Assembly: GCF_000421485.1 (NCBI RefSeq)
Contig: NZ_ATXC01000001.1
Coordinates: 372,001 to 436,000, forward strand
From: Desulfurobacterium sp. TC5-1
GTDB taxonomy: Bacteria > Aquificota > Aquificia > Desulfurobacteriales > Desulfurobacteriaceae
Length of the DNA stretch: 64,000 nucleotides
Direction of reading: 5' to 3'
The position numbers were made by a program, and so were the translations under genes. The stretch's first letter is position 1, and each line of letters begins with the position of its first letter. The notes below the pieces were generated by a model. It did no database searches. It worked only from the letters and a program-made list of their open reading frames with translations, and was not told the DNA's origin. Positions 7,962 to 20,108 of the stretch are shown piece by piece.

Positions 7962-9394
7962 CTTGTCTCCTGATTATGGAAAACTTGTTTCTTTTCCACT
8001 GCTGCTTTTATTGATTTAAGATTTGCTCTTACAAACCGTTCGGCGGTAAGCAGTCCTTTTCCATCAAGTTTAACGAACGGATTTTTAAGTTTTCTGTTAA
8101 GGTTCAAAGCTTTTTCAATCTCTTTTTTTGTCGTTCCTGTCTCTCTTAATGTTTTTTCAAACTCTTCAAGTGCAAGTTCCCTGGCTTCGTGAAGCTTCAT
8201 CTGTATCCTGCTTTTAACGTTTACTTCGCTGTCTCCCGATGTCTCTACAGATACAAATATCGTTTCAGGGTAGTCAGATATTACCTTTGACTGAACACCG
8301 TCACTCTGTGTTGAGGGCATGCAACCAAAAGGTTTTAACGAAAGTGTCATATGCGCCCTGTGAAATTTAACGTTGTATATGTGTTTTGCCACTTCAAGGT
8401 GTCCTTCTCCACCTGTTACAAAGGGGTCATAGTACTCTTTTGCAAGATTCCATAATAGTTTTTGGGAAGGGAGCGTTCCGGTTCTTTCTTTCACTGTGTG
8501 TCGTAGAGTTTCAAACAGACATCTGTAAAATTCCTGAAGTCCGGTTAGGAAAGCTAATTTTTTTATTCTTTTGATGGAAATGCCTTTTGCTTTGATTTCA
8601 TAGAGTGTTTTTTTTCTTTCTATGTAAAGCTGGTAGTCTATCCATATGGATACAGGTTCTACTTTAACTTCAGCTCCTTCTTCCTCAAGCCATTTGTGGA
8701 TGTGATAGTTTCCGTCGCTCTCCGTTGTCTGAACCCAGAACTCGCCAATTACATTTACTATCGGTTTGGGGACGCTGTAGTTTATTTCTATCTCTGAAAG
8801 AAAGTTCTTTATTTCTTTAAGTCCTTTTATTATGTCCTTTGTCTTTCCGCTGTTTCTTATAATTCTGAACATTATTTCCGTTGCTTCTTTAAGCTTTTTG
8901 TCAGTTTCACCTTTTTCAATTTCGTAAGGTCTGATTTTGTAACCTAAATCCCTTAATATGTCGGCTACCATTATCGCCTTCATGAGGGAATAGATTAGAT
9001 TCCATGTTAGCTTTATTTCACCTTCAGCAGAAAAGGTTGTTTGGTTTAAAAGTGAAACTTTAAGTTTTTCAAAACCTGCTGATTTTAGCGCGTTTTTGTA
9101 CTCCATTTCGTACATTCCAAACCTGCATGGGCCGCAGGCACCGATTGTTACGAAGGTGTATTTATCTTCAACGTTTATTCCCTCTTCAGCCTGTTTTCTC
9201 AGAAAGTTGATAAGATTTCCAACGGTGAAATAGACAGGGTTGCACATTCCTTTGTCGCACAGTTCTCTTCCTGTTTTCAATGCGTCTATGTCCGGTTGAG
9301 GTAAGTGCTGTGCATCGTAGCCAAGATGTTCAACGGCTGCTTCTATCAATCTGTCGTGAATCGGAGTTAAGCTGCCAAACAGGATAGTTTTCAT
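7934..9394 (-). CDS. 2-hydroxyacyl-CoA dehydratase-related protein (HgdB / CoA-activase C-terminal-like)
   Basis: The protein resembles the family that includes 2-hydroxyglutaryl-CoA dehydratase subunits and the large C-terminal region of CoA-substrate enzyme activases. Cysteines sit in likely iron-sulfur sites: CDKGMCNP near residue 50, then GACGPCRFG near residue 90. Further blocks are KPFGCMPST and a glycine-rich FVTGGEGHLEVAKH. At 486 residues it is longer than a bare HgdB subunit. The ATP-binding activase expected to reduce it is not encoded next to it, so its reaction is unknown. It overlaps the Sua5-like gene by 4 bases upstream and rqcH by 28 bases downstream. The family call is firm to moderate; substrate and function are not assigned. 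Confidence 0.65.
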   Translation of the reverse strand: MKTILFGSLTPIHDRLIEAAVEHLGYDAQHLPQPDIDALKTGRELCDKGMCNPVYFTVGNLINFLRKQAEEGINVEDKYTFVTIGACGPCRFGMYEMEYKNALKSAGFEKLKVSLLNQTTFSAEGEIKLTWNLIYSLMKAIMVADILRDLGYKIRPYEIEKGETDKKLKEATEIMFRIIRNSGKTKDIIKGLKEIKNFLSEIEINYSVPKPIVNVIGEFWVQTTESDGNYHIHKWLEEEGAEVKVEPVSIWIDYQLYIERKKTLYEIKAKGISIKRIKKLAFLTGLQEFYRCLFETLRHTVKERTGTLPSQKLLWNLAKEYYDPFVTGGEGHLEVAKHIYNVKFHRAHMTLSLKPFGCMPSTQSDGVQSKVISDYPETIFVSVETSGDSEVNVKSRIQMKLHEARELALEEFEKTLRETGTTKKEIEKALNLNRKLKNPFVKLDGKGLLTAERFVRANLKSIKAAVEKKQVFHNQETRWTPSTSKK

Positions 9395-10011
9395 TTCCTC
9401 ATCCTCACTTCAGGGAGTCGTTTTTTAATGGTTTCAATAGAAACTGCCCCTTCACGGAGGATTTCGGGTGGGGAGCCTGTTAGTGAAAGCAGCGTGGATG
9501 GAATCGGTGTACTTCTTCCTTTTATGCAGTACTTTACCTGTTCTTTAAAATAGTTGTGGCACTCCTGACAGCTTTCTGCTGGTTTCTCTCCCTGAATGTT
9601 GGCACTTGGTGCAAAGAGTGGTACCGTTTCAGATATGAGTTCTCTTAAAGGTTTGAACGCCGGAATTCTTACTGCAAGGTTGCTTCGGTTAAACAACGTT
9701 TTAAAAGGACTTTCCTCGTTAAGAGGTAGTATTACAGTTAACCTTTCCGGCCAGATTTCTTTTAAGAAATTTGCATATTTTTCTGGAATGAATACACCGT
9801 ACTTTTTAAGTTTTTCAACAGAGTCAAAAAGAACTATTAGTGGTTTGTTTTGGTCTCTCTTTTTTAACCTATAAACGGTTTCAATTGCAACAACGTTCAG
9901 AGCACTACCTATAAGACCGTACTGGGTATCTGTGGGAGAGCAGAGAATCTCTCCCGACAGAATGAGTTCTTTTATAATATTAAAATCGCTTTTAAACGTC
10001 AGAATCTTCAC
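9391..10011 (-). CDS. tsaC: L-threonylcarbamoyladenylate synthase (Sua5/YrdC/TsaC family)
   Basis: This enzyme makes threonylcarbamoyl-AMP from threonine, bicarbonate and ATP, the first step of the t6A37 modification in ANN-decoding tRNAs. The YrdC-fold motifs are visible: SPTDTQYGLIG near residues 24-34, VYRLKKRDQNKPL (the KRxxxxP nucleotide and carbonate site), PERLTVILP, NLAVRIP and LFAPSANIQGEKP. At 206 residues it is a single YrdC domain without the extra Sua5 domain. The start is a GTG overlapping the upstream DUF89 gene by 20 bases. TsaB, TsaD and TsaE partners are not in this window. Confidence 0.9.
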   Translation of the reverse strand: MKILTFKSDFNIIKELILSGEILCSPTDTQYGLIGSALNVVAIETVYRLKKRDQNKPLIVLFDSVEKLKKYGVFIPEKYANFLKEIWPERLTVILPLNEESPFKTLFNRSNLAVRIPAFKPLRELISETVPLFAPSANIQGEKPAESCQECHNYFKEQVKYCIKGRSTPIPSTLLSLTGSPPEILREGAVSIETIKKRLPEVRMRK

Positions 10012-10930
10012 TTTTCATCTCTATAAGGTGCTTGTTGTAGAGGAATATAAGTTCCCCTTTGTCGCACCTTAGCTCTTCGGCCATTGCGTTACATTTTGCC
10101 TTCAGTATGAAAAAGATATCTCTGTCGTTAATAATTTCAAGAGTTTCAATATTTGCCTGCCCTTTCGATATGATAACATGGGCTTTATTCCATGCTTCTT
10201 TGAACTCTTTTCCTGCGTAGGCAAAGTCTATTCCTATGAAATCACCGCCAGTTGTTATGAGTTCATCGACGATTTTGTCTATACCACTTTTAAGAGCATC
10301 TTCTACCGTTGCGTCGTTGAGTATGGGGCCGCCCCTTACGGCGAACACAATTTTCATTCCCCTTTCTTTTAAATATCTTAAGAGGAATTTGTCAAAAACG
10401 ATTTCACCTGCGTTATCGGCAACGTAAAGGACTGTTTTCCCTGCCACTATGAAGCGTTCGAATATCTCTTTATCGTAGTAGGCAAATCTCTGGTGTAGAA
10501 TCGTTTTTACCTCTTCCGTAAGATCAAAAGAGGAAGGTTCAAACGTTTCATTTTCTTTTTTGTCGCTTTCCCTTGGAATGCCAAAGTCTATAATGTTTCC
10601 CACGGCAGCAAGTCTTACCGCTATATCCAACTTGTCTTCTGCCGGTTCGTAAAACGTCTTTTCAATTTCGGGTTCCCATCTCAGTGCTATGTCTGTGTAC
10701 TTGTCTTTTAGTGGTTTGAAAGGATCGTTTACGCCAACGATCTTTTTAAAAAGCCTGTGGATGTAAGTGGCGTTGTGTCCCGGTGATTCGTCGGGGTTTA
10801 GGTTTTCGGCTACGAAACGGGAACATTCCCTTAAAACCTTCAGGGATAGTTCCCGGTCGGCGTCTATGAATTTGAGTATGTTGTAAACCTGCTTCATGTA
10901 GCAGGGAATACATTCAGGATAGACTTTCAT
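9992..10930 (-). CDS. DUF89 / ARMT1-like family protein (damage-control phosphatase type)
   Basis: DUF89 proteins are metal-dependent phosphatases; several characterised members remove phosphate from damaged or overflow sugar- and cofactor-phosphates. The N-terminus MKVYPECIPCYMKQ carries the CxxC that marks the prokaryotic subgroup. The catalytic region shows VADNAGEIVFDKFL near residue 170 (the DNxGE metal site), VRGGPILNDAT, and a late Asp-rich block ending in FILKAKCNAMAEEL. Length is 312 residues. It lies 2 bases after purE and overlaps the YrdC gene by 20 bases. The physiological substrate cannot be read from sequence; the neighbour purE makes a phosphorylated purine intermediate a speculative candidate. 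Confidence 0.8.
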   Translation of the reverse strand: MKVYPECIPCYMKQVYNILKFIDADRELSLKVLRECSRFVAENLNPDESPGHNATYIHRLFKKIVGVNDPFKPLKDKYTDIALRWEPEIEKTFYEPAEDKLDIAVRLAAVGNIIDFGIPRESDKKENETFEPSSFDLTEEVKTILHQRFAYYDKEIFERFIVAGKTVLYVADNAGEIVFDKFLLRYLKERGMKIVFAVRGGPILNDATVEDALKSGIDKIVDELITTGGDFIGIDFAYAGKEFKEAWNKAHVIISKGQANIETLEIINDRDIFFILKAKCNAMAEELRCDKGELIFLYNKHLIEMKSEDSDV

Positions 10931-10932
10931 TA

Positions 10933-11400
10933 TCAGCCCTCTAATACCTTTTTCTTCATAGCTTCTCTGTAGCTCTTAAGTTTCTCTTTTAGTTCCGGGT
11001 ACTTTATAGCCATTATTTCAGCTGCAAAAACAGCTGCATTTTTTGCACCGGCCTTTCCTATAGTTACTGCTGCAACGGGCACACCGCCAGGCATCTGAAC
11101 TATAGACAGCAGAGAGTCTAATCCGTTTAGTGAAGATGCGTCGATCGGAACACCGATTACTGGAAGGATTGTCTTTGCCGCTATAACACCGCCAAGGTGA
11201 GCAGCGTATCCGGCAGCTGCAATTATCACTTCGTACTCTTCCTCGGCTGATTCACAAAACTTTATTACTTCGTCTATCGTTCTGTGAGCTGATAAAACCT
11301 TTACGTCGTATGGTATGCCAAATTCCTCTAACGTTTTAAAGCAGGATTCCATTACAGGCATGTCTGATTTGCTTCCCATTACTATTGCTACCTTTTTCAC
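10933..11400 (-). CDS. purE: N5-carboxyaminoimidazole ribonucleotide mutase PurE
   Basis: Class I PurE moves the carboxyl group of N5-CAIR to give 4-carboxy-AIR in de novo purine synthesis. The signatures are [11 protein letters not shown] near the N-terminus, LSAHRT (the catalytic His loop), [19 protein letters not shown] and [10 protein letters not shown]. At 155 residues it is a normal bacterial PurE, not a PurE-PurK fusion, and no purK lies next to it. The GTG start has a GGGAGGAAG sequence just upstream and shares its first bases with the stop of the FAH-family gene, so the two are translationally coupled. Confidence 0.95.
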   Translation of the reverse strand: MKKVAIVMGSKSDMPVMESCFKTLEEFGIPYDVKVLSAHRTIDEVIKFCESAEEEYEVIIAAAGYAAHLGGVIAAKTILPVIGVPIDASSLNGLDSLLSIVQMPGGVPVAAVTIGKAGAKNAAVFAAEIMAIKYPELKEKLKSYREAMKKKVLEG

Positions 11401-12182
11401 GCTTCCTCCCTTCCTTCAGCTTTTACATAGTTTATGAGAGTTCCAATTCCTTCAATTTCAATTTCAACTTTGTCTCCATCTTTAAGAGGTCCTACCCCTG
11501 GAGGTGTTCCGGTGATTATAACGTCTCCCGGGAGAAGGGTCATAATCTTTGATATGTAAGAAACGAGGTAGAACGGCGAAAATATCATATCGGATGTATT
11601 ACCCTGCTGTTTTACTTCACCATTTACACGGGTGGTAATTGGTAATCCTGTCGGGTCTATGTTCATATTTATCCACGGGCCGTAAGGAGCAAATGTGTCA
11701 AAAGATTTAGCTCTTGTGTATTGAACGTCCTTTTTCTGCAAATCCCTTGCTGTTACGTCGTTAAAGCAAGTGTATCCTAAAATGACGTTCCTTGCCTCTT
11801 CCTCTCTCACGTTTTTACACTTTCTGCCTATTACGATAGCTAACTCTCCCTCGTAGTCCACCCTTTCAGAAGCGGGCGGCAAGATAATTTTCATTTTATT
11901 TGAAATAACTGCTGTTGAGGGCTTCATAAAAAGTAGAGGTTCTTCCGGTAGAGGTTTTCCCATCTCTTCTGCGTGGGCTTTATAGTTAAGACCCACGGCA
12001 ACAACCTTGCTTACCTTTGTTGGCGGCAAAAATTTTACCTCTTTTATGTTGTAGGTTTCCTCAAGTGGTGTTACAGATTCCATGAGGTCTGAAACGCGCC
12101 GTTCGGCAACCGGTATAACGTCCCTTCCTTTTACTATGCCGAAGAATACGCTATCCCCTTTTTTGAACCTTCCAATTTTCAA
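11397..12182 (-). CDS. Fumarylacetoacetate hydrolase-family protein
   Basis: FAH-fold enzymes hydrolyse, decarboxylate or isomerise acylpyruvates with a bound divalent metal; oxaloacetate decarboxylase and fumarylpyruvate hydrolase activities are common. Motifs: [22 protein letters not shown], the metal site [12 protein letters not shown] with its Glu-x-Glu, [27 protein letters not shown] and [12 protein letters not shown] prefer the TTG at 12182, because GGAGGAGG lies 5 bases upstream and the N-terminus then reads [10 protein letters not shown] as in relatives. ATG 12197 has no upstream ribosome site and would absorb the GGAGGAGG into the coding region. It heads a six-gene minus-strand operon. 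The substrate is unknown. Confidence 0.85.
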   Translation of the reverse strand: MKIGRFKKGDSVFFGIVKGRDVIPVAERRVSDLMESVTPLEETYNIKEVKFLPPTKVSKVVAVGLNYKAHAEEMGKPLPEEPLLFMKPSTAVISNKMKIILPPASERVDYEGELAIVIGRKCKNVREEEARNVILGYTCFNDVTARDLQKKDVQYTRAKSFDTFAPYGPWINMNIDPTGLPITTRVNGEVKQQGNTSDMIFSPFYLVSYISKIMTLLPGDVIITGTPPGVGPLKDGDKVEIEIEGIGTLINYVKAEGREEA

Positions 12183-12218
12183 AGTAGCCTCCTCCATAAC
12201 GGTTAAAAGACAGGAAAT

Positions 12219-12224
12219 ATTATA
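12219..12224 (-). promoter_or_regulatory. -10 element for the FAH-purE-DUF89-tsaC-rqcH operon
   Basis: On the minus strand a perfect TATAAT reads 12224 to 12219. Transcription would start near 12212, giving a leader of about 30 bases before the TTG start. No good -35 box is seen. Confidence 0.45.
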
Positions 12225-12264
12225 CTCTAATTTTTCTCTCTGCCGTTGTAGCAGTAAAAAGAGA

Positions 12265-12270
12265 TATAAT
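12265..12270 (+). promoter_or_regulatory. -10 element for kdsB-pyrG
   Basis: TATAAT lies 27 bases before the kdsB TTG start and is followed by a GGGAGAGAGG ribosome site. The -35 region (around 12242-12247) is a poor match. Confidence 0.45.
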
Positions 12271-12296
12271 TTCTAAAACAGGGAGAGAGGTAGATT

Positions 12297-13040
12297 TTGA
12301 GTTCAGATTTTCTAATTGTTATTCCTGCAAGACTTGGTTCAACGAGGCTTCCGGAAAAACCGCTTAGACTTTTGTGTGGTAAACCGCTGATAGAATGGGT
12401 TTACAGAGCTGTTTCTGCCTTTTGTGCCAATGTTTTAGTTGCCACGGACAGTGAAAGGGTGGCACATGTTGTAAGACGTGTCGGTGGTGAAGCTGTTCTG
12501 ACGCCTTCGGATCTTCCGAGTGGGACGGACCGTGTTGCGGAAGCGGTAAGGATTTCAGGTTCTGATTTTAAATATATTGTGAACGTTCAAGGTGACGAGC
12601 CTTTTGTAAAAGCGGAGCACGTTCTTCCTATAGTTGAAAGGTTAAGGGCAGGTGACAGGTTTGCAACTGTCGCTGTTCCTTTTTCTTCTTTTGATGAAAT
12701 AAATAAACCTTCAAATGTAAAGGTTGTAAGGGATAGAGAGGGATATGGTGTTTACTTTTCAAGAAGTCCCATTCCCTATGATAGAGATGGAAATCTTTTA
12801 CCAAAAGACTATCTTAAGCACGTAGGAATTTACGGCTTCAGGAAAGATGCCCTTTTTGATTTTGTTTCGTGGAATGAAGGCTTTCTTGAAAAGGCTGAAA
12901 GACTTGAGCAGCTTAGAATTTTAGAACACGGTGACAGGATATACGTTTGCACCGTTGAGCATTATGGAATGGGTGTTGATACTGAGGAAGACCTTCTGAA
13001 AGCAGAAAAACTACTGAAGGAGAAGTTTGATGGCTGCTAA
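12297..13040 (+). CDS. kdsB: 3-deoxy-manno-octulosonate cytidylyltransferase KdsB
   Basis: KdsB activates Kdo as CMP-Kdo for lipopolysaccharide inner-core synthesis. Motifs: [15 protein letters not shown] at residues 8-22 (CTP site), [24 protein letters not shown]-type loop ([16 protein letters not shown] here), [21 protein letters not shown] and HVGIYGFRK. The length of 247 residues is normal. The only sensible start is TTG 12297, 7 bases after GGGAGAGAGG. The gene overlaps pyrG by 11 bases. With kdsA 4 kb downstream in the same direction, it shows that the cell makes Kdo-containing LPS and so has an outer membrane. Confidence 0.95.
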   Translation: MSSDFLIVIPARLGSTRLPEKPLRLLCGKPLIEWVYRAVSAFCANVLVATDSERVAHVVRRVGGEAVLTPSDLPSGTDRVAEAVRISGSDFKYIVNVQGDEPFVKAEHVLPIVERLRAGDRFATVAVPFSSFDEINKPSNVKVVRDREGYGVYFSRSPIPYDRDGNLLPKDYLKHVGIYGFRKDALFDFVSWNEGFLEKAERLEQLRILEHGDRIYVCTVEHYGMGVDTEEDLLKAEKLLKEKFDGC

Positions 13041-14646
13041 ACTGATATTTATCACAGGTGGTGTTCTCTCTTCCATAGGTAAAGGCATAACGGCATCTTC
13101 GATAGGAACCCTTCTTGAGAGTAGAGGTTTGAGGGTTACAATTCAAAAACTTGATCCTTACCTTAACGTTGATGCCGGGACGATGAATCCCTACCAGCAT
13201 GGAGAGGTGTTCGTGACCGATGACGGTGCTGAAACAGATCTTGATTTAGGGCACTACGAACGTTTTACTCACAGCGTAATGAAAAGGATAAATAACGTTA
13301 CATCCGGACAGATATATCAGGAGATAATTTCAAAAGAGAGGAAAGGAGAATTTTTGGGGGCTACCGTTCAGGTTATCCCTCACGTTACAGACAGCATAAA
13401 AGAAAAGATAAGGAAAATAGCTTCTTCAAGTGTTGATGTTGCAATAGTGGAGGTTGGTGGAACTGTTGGAGATATTGAAGGACTGCCGTTTCTTGAAGCA
13501 ATCAGGCAGGTTGGTATAGAAGTTGGAAAAACCAACGCTATCTATATTCACGTTACGTATGTTCCCTACGTCAGGGCTGCAGGAGAGCTTAAAACAAAAC
13601 CGACACAGCATTCTGTTAAAGAGTTAAGGGCAATAGGTATCCAGCCCGACATTATAGTCTGTCGTTCTGAAAGGACAATTCCTTCTTCCGTTAAGAAGAA
13701 GATAGCCCTCTTCACGAACGTTAAAGAACGGGATGTAATAAACGCTAAGGACCTTTCAACGATTTATGAAGTGCCTCTTCATCTTAAAAAGGAAGGGATT
13801 GATGAAATAATACTTGAGAAGCTTCAGATACCCGCGGGAGAGCCTGAACTTGACGAGTGGAAGGATTTTGTTATCAGGGTTAAAAAGCCGGAGAATGGAG
13901 CGGTTTCAATAGCTGTTGTTGGAAAGTATATAGAGCTTCCCGATGCCTATAAGAGCATAATAGAGTCTTTTGTCCACGCAGGGGCTGAGAACAATGTAAA
14001 GGTTGATATAAGATGGGTTAACGCTGACCTTCTTGTTTCTGAAGAGCCGGAAGAGTATCTGGAAGACGTTCACGGTATCCTTGTTCCAGGTGGGTTTGGT
14101 GAGAGAGGTGTTGAGGGGAAGATAAAAGCTATCCGCTACGCAAGGGAAAACAAGATTCCGTTTCTTGGTATATGTCTTGGCATGCAGTGTGCAGTAATAG
14201 AGTTTGCAAGGAACGTTGCTGGATTGGAAGGTGCCCACAGTGCTGAGTTTAATCCGGAGACGGAATATCCGGTTATAGATTTGATGGAGTCTCAGAAGGG
14301 TATTAAGGAAAAAGGCGGAACAATGAGACTCGGTGCCTATCCTTGTGTTTTAAAAGAAGGTACAAAGAGTTTTACGGCTTACGGAGAGAAGGAAATTTCT
14401 GAAAGGCACAGACACAGGTACGAGTTTAACAACCGCTTTAGAGAAGTTCTTGAAAAGGCAGGACTTACCATTGCAGGAACTTCACCTGACAACTCACTTG
14501 TTGAAATTGTGGAGATAGAGGATCATCCGTGGTTTGTAGGTGTTCAGTTTCATCCTGAGTTTAAATCGAGACCCTGGAAACCTCATCCTCTCTTTGTTGA
14601 CTTTGTGAGAGCTTCTGTTGGTAGGAGAGACAATGTATCATCTTAA
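13030..14646 (+). CDS. pyrG: CTP synthase PyrG
   Basis: CTP synthase aminates UTP with ammonia from glutamine. The synthetase half begins with [20 protein letters not shown] (P-loop) and contains [20 protein letters not shown] and [10 protein letters not shown]. The glutamine amidotransferase half has the nucleophile in LGICLGMQ and the His-Glu pair in VQFHPEF. At 538 residues it is full length. ATG 13030 follows AAGGAG by about 6 bases and lies inside the 3' end of kdsB, suggesting coupling of Kdo activation with supply of its CTP substrate. Confidence 0.97.
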   Translation: MAAKLIFITGGVLSSIGKGITASSIGTLLESRGLRVTIQKLDPYLNVDAGTMNPYQHGEVFVTDDGAETDLDLGHYERFTHSVMKRINNVTSGQIYQEIISKERKGEFLGATVQVIPHVTDSIKEKIRKIASSSVDVAIVEVGGTVGDIEGLPFLEAIRQVGIEVGKTNAIYIHVTYVPYVRAAGELKTKPTQHSVKELRAIGIQPDIIVCRSERTIPSSVKKKIALFTNVKERDVINAKDLSTIYEVPLHLKKEGIDEIILEKLQIPAGEPELDEWKDFVIRVKKPENGAVSIAVVGKYIELPDAYKSIIESFVHAGAENNVKVDIRWVNADLLVSEEPEEYLEDVHGILVPGGFGERGVEGKIKAIRYARENKIPFLGICLGMQCAVIEFARNVAGLEGAHSAEFNPETEYPVIDLMESQKGIKEKGGTMRLGAYPCVLKEGTKSFTAYGEKEISERHRHRYEFNNRFREVLEKAGLTIAGTSPDNSLVEIVEIEDHPWFVGVQFHPEFKSRPWKPHPLFVDFVRASVGRRDNVSS

Positions 14647-15277
14647 TGCAGCTAATCTTTTTTTGCAGGACGTTATATCTCTAATCGCCATACTTAATCC
14701 GGTGGCAGCTGCCGCTGTTATGATATCTCTTTTGCCGCCGGAAACACCGAAAGTCGTTACTGATAGTATCGCACTCAAAACGGCGAGGCTTGTTTTTATT
14801 GCCTGTATTGTCACCCTCTTTTTTGGTGATTTAATCTTTAAGGTTTTCGGTATAAACATCAATTCAATAAAGGTTATTGGTGGTCTTGTGCTTCTTGTTC
14901 TTTCATTAAACATGATTAACGGTAAACTTTCCATAGGAACAAAGCATACCGCCGAAGAGATTTCGGAAGCTGCAGAGAAAGAGGACATATCGATAGTGCC
15001 TCTTGGGATTCCAGTGCTTTTTGGTCCCGGAGTTATTGCCACGGTTATTATTTTAAAAGAGAGAAGCATGACGCTGTTTACTCTTGCACTTCTTATATGT
15101 GCAATAGGTGTTGCTTCATGGATTACTTATATTGTTCTTAAAAATGCCAGAATACTTATGAGGCAACTTGGTATTACAGGATTTAAGATAATTACGAGAA
15201 TTATGGGACTTATTGTGGGTGCGATAGCTTCTCAGTTTATTATTTCTGGTGTAAAAGTTTTGTGGTTTAAGATGTAG
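14633..15277 (+). CDS. MarC-family integral membrane protein
   Basis: MarC/UPF0056 proteins are six-helix inner-membrane proteins of unknown transport or structural role; the old link to multiple antibiotic resistance was not upheld. Hydrophobic segments recur along the 214 residues, with the family-typical opening [15 protein letters not shown], a central [17 protein letters not shown] and the [17 protein letters not shown] block, a MarC hallmark. ATG 14633 follows TAGGAGAG, while GTG 14618 lacks a site. It overlaps the pyrG 3' end by 14 bases. Nothing here suggests a link to the neighbouring murB beyond co-transcription. Confidence 0.85.
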   Translation: MYHLNAANLFLQDVISLIAILNPVAAAAVMISLLPPETPKVVTDSIALKTARLVFIACIVTLFFGDLIFKVFGININSIKVIGGLVLLVLSLNMINGKLSIGTKHTAEEISEAAEKEDISIVPLGIPVLFGPGVIATVIILKERSMTLFTLALLICAIGVASWITYIVLKNARILMRQLGITGFKIITRIMGLIVGAIASQFIISGVKVLWFKM

Positions 15278-15286
15278 GCAGGAAGA

Positions 15287-16120
15287 ATGGAGGTAAAGGA
15301 GCTTTCAGGGAAAGAAATTACCACTATTGGAATAGGTGGACATTTTCCAGTTTTTTTCCCCGAAAATGAGAGAGAACTTTTAGAACTTATCTATGAAGAT
15401 TTCTTTATTATCGGTGGTGGGAGCAACCTTGTTCTCCCGGATAAGCTCAATCTAAAATTGATTTCTCTTTCAAAATTTAAGAAGTTTTACTGTGATGGTG
15501 ATTATCTTTTTGCCCAAGCAGGTGTTAGAGTAGGTGAAATTTTAAATCTTCAGATTAAAAAAGACTTTTCCATTTTTGAATTTTTGGCAGGAGTTCCGGG
15601 TGTTACCGTTGGAGGAGCAGTTTATCAGAATGCCGGAGCTTTTGGCAGAGAAACTGCAGAGCTTATAGAATCTATAGAGTACATAGATGAAGAGGGAAAA
15701 CTTAAGGAACTGTCTGATACTTCAGGTTTCGGTTATAGAAAATCACCTTTTTCGAAAAAGGACATTATTATTAGTGTAAAGTTTAAGGTTGAATATTTTA
15801 AGAACGTGAAAGAAACCATAAAAAGTCTTGTAAAGAAACGTCTTGAAAAACATCCACCGTTCTATCTAAAAACTGCAGGCTCTACTTTTAAAAATCCTGA
15901 AAACCGTTCTGCCGGCTTTCTTATTGAATCGGCTGGTTTAAAGGGATTTTCTGTAGGTGATATTCAGATTTCCAAAAAACACGCCAATTTTCTCATTAAC
16001 AGAGGCCGTGCAACATTCTCAGATTTTTGTAAAATTGTAGATGTTATAAAGAATCGAGTATTCAATAGTTTTGGTGTTGAGCTTGAACTTGAAGTTAAAA
16101 TTCCCGGTTTTAAACTCTAA
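15287..16120 (+). CDS. murB: UDP-N-acetylenolpyruvoylglucosamine reductase MurB
   Basis: MurB uses NADPH and FAD to reduce the enolpyruvyl group, giving UDP-N-acetylmuramate for peptidoglycan. FAD-binding motifs: FIIGGGSNLVLPD near residues 42-54 and FLAGVPGVTVGGAVYQNAGAFG near residues 102-123. The catalytic Ser is in KTAGSTFKNP, and GFLIESAGLKG and ISKKHANFLIN follow. At 277 residues it is the short, type II-like form. Translation starts at ATG 15287 behind GGCAGGAAG, 9 bases after the MarC-like gene. Confidence 0.95.
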   Translation: MEVKELSGKEITTIGIGGHFPVFFPENERELLELIYEDFFIIGGGSNLVLPDKLNLKLISLSKFKKFYCDGDYLFAQAGVRVGEILNLQIKKDFSIFEFLAGVPGVTVGGAVYQNAGAFGRETAELIESIEYIDEEGKLKELSDTSGFGYRKSPFSKKDIIISVKFKVEYFKNVKETIKSLVKKRLEKHPPFYLKTAGSTFKNPENRSAGFLIESAGLKGFSVGDIQISKKHANFLINRGRATFSDFCKIVDVIKNRVFNSFGVELELEVKIPGFKL

Positions 16121-16136
16121 CTATATGAGGTATGTC

Positions 16137-18769
<2,633 letters not shown>

Positions 18770-18782
18770 CGGAGGAAAAGTA

Positions 18783-20108
18783 ATGACTGAAACGCTGCTT
18801 ACAGATCTTTACGAACTTACAATGATGTGTGCTTATATTGATAACGGGAAGAAAGAGATTGCTTCTTTTGAACTTTTTACCCGAGTTCTTCCTGAAAGGA
18901 GAAACTACCTTGTATATGCAGGGCTTCAGGATGTTGTTGATTACCTTGAAAACTTTTCCTTTTCAAAGGATGACATAGACTACCTTTACTCTCTTAACCT
19001 TTTTCCTGACTGGTTTTTAGACTTTTTGAAGGAATTTCGCTTTACGGGAAACCTTTACAGTATGGACGAGGGGACGCCCTTTTTTCCTCACGAACCTGTT
19101 TTAAGAGTTGAGGCGCCAATTTATGAGGCACAGCTTTTTGAAACAGCCATTCTGAATATGACTCACATAAGCACACTGATTGCGTCAAAGGCAGCGAGGG
19201 TCTATTCGGTTTCCCGGGGTAAGGTGCTTTCAGACTTTTCTCTCAGAAGAACTCACGGTAAAGATGCTGGAATAAAGGTTGCAAGAAGTACCTATATAGC
19301 AGGCTTTTCATCGACTTCCAACGTTCTTGCCGGAAAAATCTACGGCATTCCAGTTGTTGGCACCGTGGCTCACTCGTTTATTATGAGTTTTAAGACGGAA
19401 GAAGAAGCTTTCAGAGCTTATCTTAAAACGTTTCCCGATAGATCTATTCTTCTTGTTGATACTTATGACACAGTGAAAGGCATTGAGAAAGCAATAGAAG
19501 TTGCTCTGGAATTAAAAGAAAAGGGCTACACTTTAAGAGGCATAAGACTTGATAGCGGCAACATACTTGAGCTTTCAAAACTTGCAAGGAAAATGCTTGA
19601 CAAACACGGTTTCAGGGAGACAAAAATTATAGTCAGCGGTGGTCTTGATGAATACAAGGTCGATGAACTTCTCTCCAGAGGAGCACCCATAGATATTTTC
19701 GGTATTGGCACAAAGGTCGGAACATCGTCGGATTCGCCCTATGTTGACTTTGTCTATAAACTCGTTGAACTTGACGGAAAGCCTGTAATGAAAACAAGCA
19801 GCGGGAAAAAGATGTATCCCGGTAAAAAGCAGGTTTACCGTCTTGAATCATTTGACCGTGTTACCGTGTGGGGTGAAAAAAGCGAGGGCAGACCCCTTTT
19901 AAAACCAATTTTTCTCAGCGGAAAAAGGGTTGTAGAGCTTCCCTCTTTAGAGAGAGTCAGGGAGCATTTTCTTTCTGAATTTGAGAAGTTAGATGATAGC
20001 GTTAAAGATATTTACAAAAAGTTTACGCGGCCTGTGGAAATTTCAGAGCGGTTAAATCAGCTTTACGAGGAAACTTACAGAGAGATAGAGGAACAGGAAT
20101 GGAAGTGA
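18783..20108 (+). CDS. pncB: Nicotinate phosphoribosyltransferase
   Basis: Joins nicotinate to phosphoribosyl pyrophosphate in NAD salvage. Recognisable parts: LLTDLYELTMMCAY at the N-terminus, the family loop FSLRRTHGKDAG, IPVVGTVAHSFIMSF, LLVDTYDTVKG, RGIRLDSGN, IIVSGGLDEYKV and IFGIGTKVGTSSDSPY, the phosphate-binding end of the barrel. Length is 441 residues. ATG 18783 follows GGAGGAAAAG, which lies just beyond the nth stop; longer in-frame starts inside nth have no ribosome site. It overlaps cmk by 10 bases. Confidence 0.93.
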   Translation: MTETLLTDLYELTMMCAYIDNGKKEIASFELFTRVLPERRNYLVYAGLQDVVDYLENFSFSKDDIDYLYSLNLFPDWFLDFLKEFRFTGNLYSMDEGTPFFPHEPVLRVEAPIYEAQLFETAILNMTHISTLIASKAARVYSVSRGKVLSDFSLRRTHGKDAGIKVARSTYIAGFSSTSNVLAGKIYGIPVVGTVAHSFIMSFKTEEEAFRAYLKTFPDRSILLVDTYDTVKGIEKAIEVALELKEKGYTLRGIRLDSGNILELSKLARKMLDKHGFRETKIIVSGGLDEYKVDELLSRGAPIDIFGIGTKVGTSSDSPYVDFVYKLVELDGKPVMKTSSGKKMYPGKKQVYRLESFDRVTVWGEKSEGRPLLKPIFLSGKRVVELPSLERVREHFLSEFEKLDDSVKDIYKKFTRPVEISERLNQLYEETYREIEEQEWK

